Source: Manduca sexta (lineage: Eukaryota; Arthropoda; Insecta; Lepidoptera; Sphingidae). From it: DNA of 64,000 nucleotides. Positions within the stretch are counted from its first letter, which is position 1; every line of letters begins with the position of its first letter. Below are positions 13,187-24,940 of the stretch, in pieces. The notes under the pieces were generated by a model that saw nothing but the letters and a program-made list of their open reading frames with translations, was not told the DNA's origin and ran no database searches. The stretch lies in assembly GCF_014839805.1 (NCBI RefSeq), contig NC_051142.1:3782001-3846000 (forward strand), read 5' to 3'. Position numbers and translations under genes: made by a program.

Positions 13187-16100
13187 CTTAGCTTACATCG
13201 TTAATAAATATGATCCCTTTGTGATAGCTCTTACTGAGACATGGCTTAAACCACATTCTATGTTTCGAATACCCAATTATATATGTCTTAGAGAAGACAG
13301 AGCAGATGGGTATGGTGGTGTAGCCATACTTATAGAAAAATCCCAGACATACACTCCTTTAAGTCTTCCTCCACACAGTGATAATTATTCAATTATAGCC
13401 GTCATTATTAACAATATATGTTTTGTTTCCATCTATATTCCTCATCCTTCTTCTCTCGTTTTCATTGAAATTAATAATATGCTTTCTTCTTTACCTCGGC
13501 CATTTATATTGCTAGGGGACTTCAATTCACATCATAGATCATGGGGCAGTTCCATCTCTAACTCCAATGGAGAAGCTGTTTTGGAACTTTTAGATACTCA
13601 TAATCTTTGCATCCTGAATACTGGTAGTCCAACACATCGCACTGGTCCTGATGGAATCTTAAGCGCTATTGATTTATCCATTTGCACTCCAAATTTAGCT
13701 TCCACTTTGTCCTGGAATACTATGGATTCCACCTTTGGAAGTGATCACTTCCCAATTTTAATTAAGTTTCCTCAGAAATATTTAAAAATCCCTCAACAAG
13801 GTCCAAGAATTAAATATAGGTTGAATGATGGAGATTGGGGTAATTTTAAATCAATTGTTGAAAACAGTATATCCTCTCTTCCAAATGTTTCAATAAATGA
13901 TCCGTGTGAATGTGCAGATGCCTTATGCACATTATTAAATGAAGCAGCTGATAAAGTGTTCCCTGTAAAAATACACCGAAAAATAAGATACCCTCTCCTC
14001 CTTGGTGGGACAAAGAGTGTACAGATGCCGTTAATAAGAGAAAGGCAGCAGAAAAGATCTATGCTGATGACATGTCTAAAGAAAATTTTCAAATTTTATC
14101 TAATGTTATTTCTGATACTAAGAAGTTATTTAAAAAAAAGAAATTTGTCGGATGGCAGAATTTCTGTTCTTCTGTTTCCCCATATACACATTCTACAATA
14201 GTATGGCGAAATATTAAAAGATTTAGGCTTGCGTTTGAAAACAAAAATTATACAAGCATTCCCTTAATTTAGCTGATCAGTTCCTAGATACTGTAGCTCC
14301 TGCATCCGTACCACAAAAAGATTTGCTTGAAAGATATTCAGCCATCTCTTCCGACAGGTCTGAACTCAACTCACTTTTTACTCTCCCTGAACTTAAAGGT
14401 ATTTTAACAAATGTCAAAGATACTGCACCTGGAAATGATGGCATAACATATTCATTCCTTGCTAATCTAGGAGACGGTGCTCTTTCCTATTATTTAGCTC
14501 TTATTAATTTAATTATTACTACAGGGAAAATGCCATTGTCATGGAAACATCAGTTAGTGTTGCCAATACTAAAACCCAATAAAAATCCATCTTATGTTTC
14601 CTCCTATCGTCCTATAGCGTTATCATCTGTGTTAGCAAAAATTACTGAACATTTAGTTAAAAACCGACTAGAGTGGTATATTGAAAGCAGAGGCTTACTA
14701 CCTGATAGTCAGTTCGGATTTAGAAAAGGTAGAAGTACTATGGATAGTATAAGTATATTTGTTACAGATATTCGTTTGGCCTTCTCTAACAAGGAATCAG
14801 TAGTTGGTGTTTTTTTAGACATTGCTGCAGCATATGACAATGTTTGTTTGATTGCTCTTAAAAATAAGCTAAAAACAGTAGGAGTACCAGAAATGCTTAC
14901 TAATTTTATAATGAATATTCTCTCTGATAGAAAAGTTTCATTAGATATTCCAAATTCTCCTAAAATGTCAAGGCGACTATGGCAAGGCCTTCCACAAGGT
15001 TCGGTTCTTAGTCCTCTGTTGTTCAATATATATACTTACGACTTAGGATCGTCAATTAATGATTCCGTTTCTATGCTTCAATACGCGGATGATCTACTTT
15101 TGTATACTTCTGACCAGTCAATAGACACTGCTTGTTTTAATATTTCTTCTTCACTAAATTTATTAAAAGGTTGGTTAAATTTAAATGGTTTACAACTGTC
15201 TGTTCCAAAAAGTACAGCCGTATTATTTACTAGACATAGAATACCTCCCTGATTAACATACAATATGACGGCGAATTTATACCGGTTAAAAGCCAAGTGA
15301 AGTTTTTGGGAATAATACTAGATTCCAAACTTACAGGAGTACCTCACTGTGACTATGTAAGCGCTAAATGCGAGAGACATATAAATATGCTCAGGTGTCT
15401 CTCAGGAGTTTGGTGGGGTGCGCACCCATTATCCCTAAAGCTCATATACAATGCAGTCATAAGAAGCGTCTTGGACTATGGAACCTTTGTCTTAGAACCT
15501 GGTAACATCGTTGGATTTAAGAAACTAGATGCCATACAATCAAGGGCTTTGAGAATCATATGTGGCGCTATGAAATCAAGCCCTATTAATGCCTTACAGG
15601 TTGAATGCGTTGAATCCCCATTAAGGCTTAGACGGCAATATCTCTCCGACAAATTTTTATTACGTACTCTGCAATTTTCCAATCCTCCTCTTCTATCTAA
15701 ACTGTGCCGCCTTAATGAACAGGTTAGATTGTCAAAATACTGGGTTCATAAGTCCTGGCCTTGTCTAGTTAAAAGTCTCCAAAAATTTCAAGCAATAGAA
15801 GCTCCTACACACAATTCACAATACCTACCTATTTATTCCACCAACTTTGATTCCTTACTACTTTCACCGAATATATGCTTTAATTTGGGTATACAGGAAC
15901 ATGTAAACTATGCGAACAGCTATTTGAACTATTTAATAGATAAGAACTGGCCCTGTTGGCATCAAATTTATACAGATGCATCAAAACATACAACTCCTGG
16001 CTGTGTTGGTGTAGGGGTATATCATGTTCAATACAAAATCGTCCAAAAAATTAAACTTCCCCCCGAATCTTCAGTGTTCACTGGAGAATGCTTTGGACTA

Positions 16101-16828
16101 TTAAAAGCAATAGAATACATTTTAATGATGAAATTAGCAAACACAGTCATCTTTACCGATTCTAAGAGTGCTTTACAAGCATTGGCCAGGTTCCCATTTA
16201 AACATAATTTTTTCACTCCTCTCATCATGCAAATTAGGACAAAACTTCATCACTGTTACCTGAAAAATATTCCGTGACCTTTGCTTGGGTACCGAGTCAT
16301 TGTGGCGTTAAAGGAAATGAAAAGGCTGACGAACTGGCCAATCAAGCGGTGGACTGTGGAGATTTATTTCCGTATAAAAATTATAGCCATGACTTGGCCG
16401 CTTTGCCTAGAGTTCATCTTCGGGAATCCTGGAGTGAACTTTGGACATCTAGCGGTATGTCAAAGGGCAAATTTTATTATCTAATCCAGCCTACGATACC
16501 ACTGCGGCCGTGGTTCTGCGGTTTGAAGCTTGGCAAGACGGCTACATCTGTTTTAATACGGATGCGTCTGGGGCACGTATGTACCCCAGCCCGTCTTGCG
16601 AGGCTTGGAATTGTGGAATCTTCGGCATGTAGTTGTGGGTGTGATGTTGGGGATCTAAATCACCTTATATTTTCTTGTCCTAACCATGATCATTCTTCCC
16701 TTTATTCCAGCCTGTCCTCACTTGGTGTTCCTTTTCCTACAAATATATGTACTTTACTCTGTAATTATAATATAGACATATATCGTATTTTATCTGTATA
16801 TATAAGTATAAATAATATCAAAGTGTAA
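13134..16828 (+). pseudogene. LINE ORF2 (endonuclease, reverse transcriptase, RNase H), frameshifted
   Basis: Polyprotein of the LINE. The endonuclease comes first (13134-13780) with QWNCRS, LTETWL, LLGDFNSHHRSWG and SDHFP. The reverse transcriptase follows (about 14400-15250) with QFGFRKGRST, FLDIAAAYD, LPQGSVLSPLLF and QYADDLLLY. The RNase H is last (about 15960-16360) with YTDAS, GECFGLLKA, FTDSKSALQAL and VPSHCGVKGNEKADELA. All catalytic motifs are present. Four frame changes lie near 13990, 14268, 15245 and 16272, all in the same direction (each fits loss of one base). No segment has an in-frame stop inside it. Confidence 0.88.
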
Positions 16829-17029
16829 CAGTTTTTCCTATTTTTTATTTATTTTAAATATATTCCTCTGATCCTATCCCGTAATTCCCCGGTCTTCATT
16901 TTATTTCCTGTTGTTTCCCTAACTTTATTTTACAAAGTGCAACTTACTTTATAAACTGTCTATCCAAAAACGTTGACATTGGCAGATGCGCAAACCGCGC
17001 CTTGCCAGAGAGAGAGAAAAAAAAAAAAA

Positions 17030-17041
17030 AATATTATATAA
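17030..17041. repeat. LINE target-site duplication, right copy
   Basis: AATATTATATAA following the LINE poly(A), identical to 11428-11439. USP39 begins 118 bp further on. Confidence 0.8.
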
Positions 17042-17094
17042 AAAAAAAGTCAGTAACATGAAACGTCAAAAATAGCGTCAAGTGGTCGATATTG

Positions 17095-17103
17095 TATAAA
17101 ATA
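17095..17103 (+). promoter_or_regulatory. Possible TATA box of USP39
   Basis: TATAAAATA, 57 bp upstream of the USP39 ATG and inside the only native DNA left between the LINE and the gene. In AT-rich DNA this match alone is weak evidence. Confidence 0.25.
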
Positions 17104-17159
17104 CGAATTTTTTATAGTAGCTAATATTTTCATATCCATCCTTGGTATTTTTTTTAAAA

Positions 17160-20100
17160 ATGGCAGAGAATCAATCTAGAAAACGAAAACTGGAAGAAAA
17201 TGGATCCGAAGTAGCGGGTAAATATTTACATCATAACCTCAAACGTTATTTGGTTGTTTACCTACAGTAATATAAATTTAATTTCCAGAATCTTCCGCAA
17301 AATCGAAACATATTCAGTGCCCGTACCTAGATACGATAAATAGGCACGTACTAGATTTTGATTTTGAGAAATTATGTTCGATTTCATTGACGAGAATCAA
17401 TGTTTACGCTTGTTTGGTGTGCGGAAAATATTTCCAGGTGAGTTATCTACCTTATTTATAAGAATCTATTGTAGAGCACAGTATATAGAAGTCAGTGTCG
17501 TGTTTATGCCATGGACTTGACCGCTCAATGACTGAAACCACAATAGTGGAGGTAGGTCTCATATGTGAGAGTCCGACTGGGTAGTTACAACCGCAATGTA
17601 TATTTCTGCCGCCAAGCAGCAGTACGTAGTCACTATTGTGTTTCGGTGAGAAGGACATTGTAGCCAGTGTAACTACTGGACATAATGAGACTTAACATCT
17701 TATGTCTCAGGATGGGGAGCACAGTGGAATATCAAACAATACTTTGTAATTCAAGGTGTTTCTACTATATGGGCGGTCCTATCGCTTACCATCAGGCGAA
17801 CGGCAAGCTCGCCGCGTCATTTAAAGCAATAAAAAAAAATTGTGACCGTGCAATTATGCTTTTGATAATATGAACAAGCTTACATACAAATTTGAGTCTT
17901 ATAGGTTTTGACGCATAACTATCCTTACATGATATAAAATGAAATCGCCCACGACTGCCTTAATGGGGTAAACTCAAACACTACCAAATAGATATTCACA
18001 AGGTTTTCATCAATGGATGGAAGTGATTCATGAAGGTCTATGTGTTTAATTGGTTAATGTTTTGTGTAACTTCGTGTAATAGTTTAAGATGTAAAAACAA
18101 GCCGACTGGGAGTTTTCATTGAAAACCTTACCTAATCTTTTTTAGTATTTTACCTATCTATATAATTTTGCAATTACCACACTATATGTGACCTTTTGTA
18201 ACCTAAGACTGGATATAGTTAGTTATCCTTAAAAGCTGGACATACGCAAATGCTGAGCTTTTTAAAGACCTATAAAACGGGAACAACTCCACCATACATT
18301 GTTTAATTGAATCACTTATCAAATTAAATAAATAGTTTGTTTAAGCATTTCAGGCACATTATCAATTGCCCTTTCCACTATCCACTTGAAATTAAAACTT
18401 AGGAGTTAATCAAATTCTGTTTGTATAAATAATTTACAATTAGTCTGTCCTGTGACCATGAAGGCTGCAAAGTCTTGACAGGAGAAAATATTAATTTAAG
18501 TAACCATGATAAAATCTGTAAATAGTTTTATTTCAATTCATAATTAAATTAAATTTTTGTCTTACATCAGGGGAGAGGTACAAATACTCACGCATACACT
18601 CACTCGGTGGCTGAAAGTCACCATGTGTTCCTCAATCTTCACACATTGAAGTTCTATTGTCTACCTGACAACTATGAAGTTATTGGTGAGTATGTCATGG
18701 ATACTGTAGCGTGCAGTGGCTTAGGGTCCATATAACTCGATTCCTGGCAGCTTCCCTTTATTTAGAATTTATGCAGAAAAACGAAATATCATTAGAACAA
18801 TTTGCAAGCCACATTTATGCATATCTATCTTTCGGAAAATTTCATCTTTCGCCACTGGTAGCATATTCCTTGTATTATTTTATTTGATCTCAATGTAATA
18901 AAGCAAAAAGATTGCACATAATGTGTATGGATTTTAATCCTTATGCCATCTTAATAATAGCAACTCTTTTTTTTTCATTTCAGATTCATCCCTCAATGAC
19001 ATCAAGTATGTATTGAACCCTACATTTACAACTGATCAAATTAAACAGATGGATTCCAATACGAAAATGTGTCGAGCAATAGATGGGACAATGTATATGC
19101 CTGGTATTGTCGGTCTTAACAACATTAAGGCCAATGATTATTGCAATGTTATTTTACAGGTAAGTTGACTATAATAAGACAAAATACATGAAATGTATAT
19201 AAAAAAAAACATATATATTTATAAAGATTTCTGTCTTAGAACTTTTAGTAACTGGGAATTGTCTTTCAATATAGCATGAACTTATTATGCCTATGTTAAT
19301 GTTACTGTAAGTTTATAAGTAAATTTTTTAATGAATACAGAAGAATGAAATCAGGCTACTAACATAATTTGAGTAAATTTAATTACTACAAAGCTTGTAT
19401 AATAATACAGTGCTTACACATCTCAGTGTCTCTCACAAGTGCGACCGCTACGTAATTACTTCCTGCGTGAAGAGAACTACGCCGACGTCAAGCGACCGCC
19501 TGGTGACTCTTCATTCCTGCTGGTGCAGCGATTTGGTGAGCTGCTACGCAAACTGTGGAACCCTCGCGCGTTCAAAGCGCACGTTTCGCCACACGAGATG
19601 CTGCAAGCTGTTGTGTTATGGTCCAAGAAGAGGTTCCAGTTTATTAAACAGAGTAAGGTTTTTTATCACTGGGATTTAGGGCTTTATATCAAAAGGGCTG
19701 AAAAAGATCTCAAACAATCAAACTATACTTTGTTGTTTTATAGGACAATTCATAAAACTGTTCTTATTAAGGCGATACCTCAAGGTCCATTTTCATACAT
19801 TTTGTTTCACCTTTAATCTGGGTAACTAAACAAGTATTGGCAAAAAAGGTAAAATTTAATATGACAAAATTTTAAAGGCAGAAATATCCATGATTATTAA
19901 TTATTTTTACGTTTTTCTTTCAACTGCGTGAACTAATCACTAACTAGACGTGAATTTAAATTCTTTACTTGCCAATACTTGTTTAGTTACCCAGATTAAA
20001 GGTGAAACAAAATGTATGAAAATGGACCTTGAGGTATCGCCTTAAAGTTTATGTTTTTAGGTGATCCTGTCGATTTCTTGTCCTGGTTTTTGAACTCTTT

Positions 20101-22146
20101 ACACATGGCGTTGAATGGTACCAAGAAGCCTAACAGCTCTATTATATATAAATCGTTTCTTGGACACATGAGGATTTACACAAGGTATGCGTTATATTAT
20201 CTGGCTTTTGCTTGGATAATAAAAGGTCGTAATGTCTTGCAAATTTGCATAGCCTACAATGACAGACGGAAAGGTGTTTTAACACTAGTCAATACTGTAG
20301 TTCTTATTTCACAGGAAATTACCGCCGCCTGATGCAGATGATGCGGCCAAGGTGGATTTAAACAGCGAAGAGTACAGTGAAATGATCACTGAATCGCCGT
20401 TTTTGTATCTCACGTGCGATCTGCCACCTACACCTCTCTTTACTGACGAGTTTAGAGAAAATATTATTCCTCAGGTTAATAGGTTTATAAAGACTATCTT
20501 GTGTTTATGCATCATAATATATGTGTAATTCTTAGTGTCTTCCATGAAGTACTTAATAAGGTATTTGTTAATACTTGTCAAATTTAATTACAGGTAAACC
20601 TCTATCAGTTACTATCTAAGTTCAACGGACAAACATCAAAAGAATACAAAACCTATAAAGAGAACTTTTTAAAAAGATTTGAAATAACACAATTACCGCC
20701 ATATCTGATATTGTATATCAAGAGGTTCACGAAAAATACCTTTTTCGTGGAGAAGAACCCGACAGTTGTCAACTTCCCTGTTAAGTATGTTTAGGCCATT
20801 TTATTCTTTAATCCTTTATCCCCTTATCCTGTAACGTTTATTTAAGATTGCTTTTGCCTGCGGTTCCGCCCTCGTGGATATGTTTTTCCAGAATCAAAAG
20901 TAGCCTATAGTACTCAGGAGCAATATACTTAGCTTATTAATAAAAAAAAAAATTTAAATCGGTTTAGAAGTTTCTGAGATAAGCGCTTTCAAACAAACTA
21001 ACAAACGCTTTATATAACAGAATAGATAGATAATCCGCATTCTGTGATTTGTAATTCGACATGTGAAGATTATCATCTGGCTAGCGGTTTGCCCGTTTAG
21101 TTATATATACTTCTATACCATATATAGAAAAGTGTTGTATGTGCCTTTAGCTTTTGAACTTTTGTTTCAGCAGTCAATTCCACTCCCAATCAGGCTATTG
21201 CCACTTATATTTTAATGTATAGTACATACAAAATATTCTCTTATACAGGAATGTAGACTTCGGAGATATCCTCACACCAGAAGTGAAGGCAAAACATAAT
21301 GGTAAAACAATATATGAGCTGGTGGGTAATATTGTGCACGATGGGACTCCAGAAAAGGGAACATATAGGGCTCACGTGTTGCACAAGCCAACACAGCAAT
21401 GGTTCGTACAATATTGTTATTTGTTTGTTTCAAAGGAATACCCATACATATGGCAAGTTTGGTTTGCTCTAATTTTTATTATATTTCTGAGATAATTTTA
21501 TCTCTGCACCACCCTAAGGTTGACTGGTAGAGAATGCCTATGGCATTAAGTCCGCCTGTATACTTTTGTATATAAAGTGCTAAATAAATAAATTTTTCAT
21601 AAGCAAAGGCTAAACGACGATATGAATGCATGCACGCAATTTTAGTTAGTACATACCGCAAGTAGGCATCCATTTTTTTTAAACTCAAATTTCTTATCTG
21701 ACCTGCAAATCGAATCTAGAACTTGCCGGTTCACAAGTTTTAAGCAGTAGAAAAATAGCGGGATAAATAATTAATACTTTATCTGATACCTTGTTTTATT
21801 AGAATTAAGACCTGTTTCACAAGATTCAAGTAAATTTTCAGTTTCAAATTTCTGAGAATACATTAAACCGTTAATGTAAATACATGATATTCATTTTGTA
21901 CCATTAATTAGGCAGCATAGATCAGCGTATGAGTTTTGTATTTGGTGAGCTTTGAGATGAGTACCATTTACTCTGAAGTGATGAAACAGGTCCTTAGACT
22001 ATGGAAAGCCTGGACAATGCCATTCTATTGCAATGTTTTATTTTTGCAGGTATGAAATGCAAGATTTACATGTTACAAGCATATTGCCACAGATGATCAC
22101 CCTCACAGAGGCATACATACAAATATATGAGCTTAAGCAGGACTGA
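17160..22146 (+). CDS. USP39: USP39 / SAD1, U4/U6.U5 tri-snRNP-associated protein 2, complete, 10 exons
   Basis: Splicing factor with a ubiquitin-specific-protease fold and a UBP zinc finger; part of the U4/U6.U5 tri-snRNP in the nucleus. Exons: 17160-17217, 17289-17437, 18571-18685, 18984-19159, 19427-19652, 20061-20184, 20315-20474, 20594-20784, 21249-21401, 22050-22146 (1,449 nt, 482 residues), all GT-AG with agreeing phases. Near-identical family blocks are CPYLDTINRHVLDFDFEKLC, ACLVCGKYFQ, GIVGLNNIKANDY, KRPPGD, FGELLRKLWNPR, KAHVSPHEMLQAVVL and IANIVHDG-like INIVHDGTPEKG. The catalytic Cys position is Asp (KANDYCN) and the catalytic His of GHY is replaced (KGTYR), as in human USP39, so no protease activity is expected. 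It lacks the RS-like N-terminal extension of the 565-residue human protein. A poly(A) signal AATAAA lies 8 bases after the stop. Confidence 0.95.
17546..17840 (+). mobile_element. Retroposon family B (SINE or LINE 3' end), copy 1
   Basis: Shares long stretches with 30623-30923: GGTAGGTCTC, TGCCGCCAAGCAG, CCAGTGTAACTACTGGACAT, and a 3' end ACCATCAGGCGA...TCATTTAAAGCAATAAAAAA. The shared A-rich end indicates retroposition. It is located in USP39 intron 2. I recognise it as a widespread lepidopteran repeat but cannot assign the parent element. Confidence 0.75.
19767..20045. mobile_element. TTAA-flanked MITE, copy 2 (USP39 intron 5)
   Basis: 279 bp, inverted relative to the copy at 3856-4128 and very similar to it along its whole length, with the same ~80-bp terminal inverted repeats and TTAA at both ends (19767-19770, 20042-20045). 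It stops 15 bases before the start of USP39 exon 6 (20061), close to the splice acceptor. Confidence 0.85.
20845..21027 (-). mobile_element. Helitron-like fragment
   Basis: On the minus strand it starts TCTATTCTGTTATATAAAGC, continues with the 'TTATCTCAGAAACTTCTAAACCG' type phrase seen in related elements (interrupted here), and ends near a GCGGAACCGC hairpin and AAAAGC. It lies in USP39 intron 8. It is short and diverged. Confidence 0.5.
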
Positions 22147-22153
22147 GTTTGGT

Positions 22154-22189
22154 AATAAAATGTATATTTGTCATGTATATTGTTTTATT
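22154..22189. terminator. Back-to-back poly(A) signals of USP39 (+) and TXNL1 (-)
   Basis: AATAAA on the plus strand (22154-22159) is 8 bases after the USP39 stop. Its complement TTTATT (22184-22189) is the only exact minus-strand AATAAA I find between the two stop codons and would end a TXNL1 transcript with a ~490-base 3' UTR. The two mRNAs would then meet or overlap by a few bases. Confidence 0.5.
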
Positions 22190-22680
22190 GAATATACAAA
22201 TTCCATACATCATGAGAATTTCATTTAACAAACTGTGGCCCATGGAATGACCTTACGCTTAAAACAAAATAATCACAAAGTTATGCATACATATTTTATA
22301 AATATGTGATAATATATTAGAATAATTCACATTTACTATTTGACACAGTTTGAGAAATGCTCTACAACTTACGATGTCTTGTAAAAAATATTTAGATAGT
22401 TCAGATTTGCATTTTAATAAATATTAAAAATTGTATTATTTTACTAAAATTAAATAGGATTATGTATATATTGCGTCTAATAATCCAATCATTTATGGCA
22501 TTGCAAGTTATAAAATATGATGGATATTATAAAGTCATACCAAAATGTATACAAGCTCATTAAAATCAGTCCATACATTTTGGCATTTGGTAGAAGCATT
22601 ACCATTCACACAGTTTCACTGATTACATTTTTGTCTGAATACACATATTTACAAAACTGAACTACCTATATTGAGTGGAA

Positions 22681-24940
22681 TTAATGGCTTTCCCCCTTTT
22701 TACCAGCAACACGTTTGAACTCTCCCATATTTGTTGTTGAAATAGGGGGGAGCCGTAGAACGCCAGATGGTCGATCTGTGTGACATCACCGCTTCCCTGA
22801 TTGTCCGATATGAATAACTGAATATTCTGAACTGTTTGGAACTTCACAAACTTGAGTGGAACTGGTTTGCCCTCCAGATCACTTGGAGTAAACCTGAGGG
22901 AAAATGCCATAATATTAGATACCCAATTAATTATTGGATTTTTGTATTAACAAAATCTGTCTATTGTGAGTAGCTTCATTGACTTATTAATGGCCGAATT
23001 TAAGCTGTTTACTAAATATGGGAAAGTATATTTTTAAAGTTTTGAGTTTCTTATATTACAATTAGCTATTAATTAATATATCAATTTAACTGTTATTAAT
23101 AAAATTGTTGCCATAAATTAATATGTTTGGCAAGTCTCGAAATTGTCATGCATCATTTGTATTTATTAATTAACATCATAGTTCAAACATTGGTAAAGTA
23201 ATACTCACTCCACATCCTGCACTGAGACATTCCTCGAAGCCTGTTCAAAGTCCAGTGTCCTCGGCTGGTTGATGAAGAGTTTTACGAACTTAGGCCCCTT
23301 ATCAGCTGGGGCTTTGATCTTCAATGAGTGCAGTTTCACCACCTAACACAAATTTTAAAAGAAGTTGTTGATAAAATGCAGTTTCAAATGACACAAGTAT
23401 AAATTTTATATTATTTCTCATTATTATAATATTATGGTTAAGCTATTAAGGAGATTGAGCAATTATATTATAATTTTAAGAGGTAGTATATTTCTAATTA
23501 CTGGCTTTGTTGAAGATAATTTGGAATGAAAAATTTAAAAGTGTTTATACTTGATTGAATGAGACGTTAATAATGAGCTGCGCATCACAGTCGCTCGCCA
23601 GATATCCCCTTCCTGCAGTCAGAGCATGAGCCAAAGGATGATCATCAGCCTCATTCAGACACTCACACTCATTCTTTGTTATAAATGTCACCAAATCCAT
23701 CTGAAAATAGAATATTTTTTATAAATTAGAATGCAATATCAGTAGATATAAAATATTTATATATGTCAAGCATTTAAGCATAAAAAAAACAGATAAAAAA
23801 TTGGATATTGATATAATCATAATTTATATATAAAATGTGTAAGTTCAAATTACTAAAAATATTAATGTCAGCTCTGTGTTTGAGTCAAATTTGCATAATT
23901 ACTCATAATATTGCTATGACTAATGTCACAAGACAATTAATGTTAGCATGGAAATGAGTAGAGTAGTATGAAAATACTGCAGGGTTTTAGTCCATTATGC
24001 ATTTAAATTAATTCTATTCTATTCTCCACCAAATTCAAGAAGAGATTCATGTTGTAGTTGGGAGTTATCTGTCATCAAGTTAGTTTAAAAAAAGGTCAAT
24101 AAATTGTCTATAATTCCTAAAAATGGATCACTCACATGCCCAGCAACAGAATTGTCTTCATCACCAGCCTCTTCAGTTTCAGTACCGTAATACTGTCTAA
24201 CTTTATTTTCTAATGTGGCAGAGTCAGCACCTTGTAACCGATCAATTCTTGTCTGCAATAAGCAAATATATCATAACGAATGAAACAAATCCTAACTAGT
24301 TTACAGAATAAGAGTAAATGTTTCATAACATATTTATTTACCTTACATTGTCATTGTTTTAAAACATTCCTAGTATTTAAAAAAAAAAGTTAGAAAATTA
24401 TACATATATAAAATATTTAATTTATTAAAATATTAATTAAATAATACGCGCGATAGATATGACGTTCATATTTTATGTACGACTTCATCGCAATATTGGT
24501 TATAAAGAACAGCAAACTATAGATTTCCAAAGCTAATAGAAATCTGTCATAGATTCAAATTATATTACTATCCCTACTATACTCATCTAAAATGACTACA
24601 CTCGGACTTACTCTGTTTCTATAGAAAATGAATGTGGGCATCGCGCTAATGCCCTGAGCACCAGCAGTCTCCGCGCATCTATCCACGTCCACCTTCAAGA
24701 ACACAGCCCTAGGAAACTTGGCAGGCAGCTGTTCAAAGAACGGAGCAATCCTCTGACACGGCGGGCACCTACACAGAACACCAGAAGTAAAAATCATCGA
24801 AACCCACAAGATGACTTGAAATTTTGAACCCGGTAAACTTACCAAGTAGCTGTGAAATCCACGACCACTAATTTGGTGCCTGCGTTGGCCATTTCCGATT
24901 GGAAATGCGCCTCGTTTTCAATAACAGTGGCTAATCCCAT
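22681..24940 (-). CDS. TXNL1: TXNL1, thioredoxin-like protein 1 (thioredoxin + PITH domains), 6 exons, frame break in last exon
   Basis: Redox protein that associates with the 19S proteasome through its PITH domain; cytosolic/nuclear in the family. Exons: 24940-24843, 24768-24612, 24252-24136, 23700-23551, 23342-23209, 22893-22681, all GT-AG. The thioredoxin domain comes first, with WCPPC at residues 33-37 and the cis-Pro block SAMPTFIFYRN. The PITH domain follows (MDLVTFITK, CECLNEADDH, SDCDAQLIINVSFNQ, KFVKLFIN, NMGEFKRVAGKKGESH). The restored length, about 288 residues, fits human (289). Oddity: after AFYGSP the conserved end is in another frame; the break maps to a run of six C (minus strand; G6 at 22745-22750). 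Four C would match the family length exactly. Human has CGPC; here the active site is CPPC. Apart from that run the gene looks intact, so a sequence error is the first explanation. Confidence 0.92.

Larger units (their letters stand above)
11447..17029 (+). mobile_element. Full-length I-superfamily-like LINE with gag-like ORF1 and EN-RT-RNaseH ORF2
   Basis: A 5.6-kb non-LTR retrotransposon. Its limits are set by a 12-bp target duplication (11428-11439 / 17030-17041) and a terminal run of A at 17017-17029. The 5' end reads GGGCGGGAAACG. ORF1 has zinc knuckles. ORF2 has an apurinic-type endonuclease, a reverse transcriptase with YADD, and a C-terminal RNase H. The RNase H argues for the I / R1 / LOA group rather than RTE or CR1; the exact clade is not settled by eye. 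It lies in the same orientation as USP39 and 118 bp upstream of its ATG. Both ORFs are broken by single-frame shifts but contain no in-frame nonsense codon. Confidence 0.9.

Noticed and set aside
19395..19679. ORF starting from an earlier acceptor at 19410 in USP39
   Set aside because: Only the acceptor before 19427 gives the conserved CLSQVRPLRNYF in phase.
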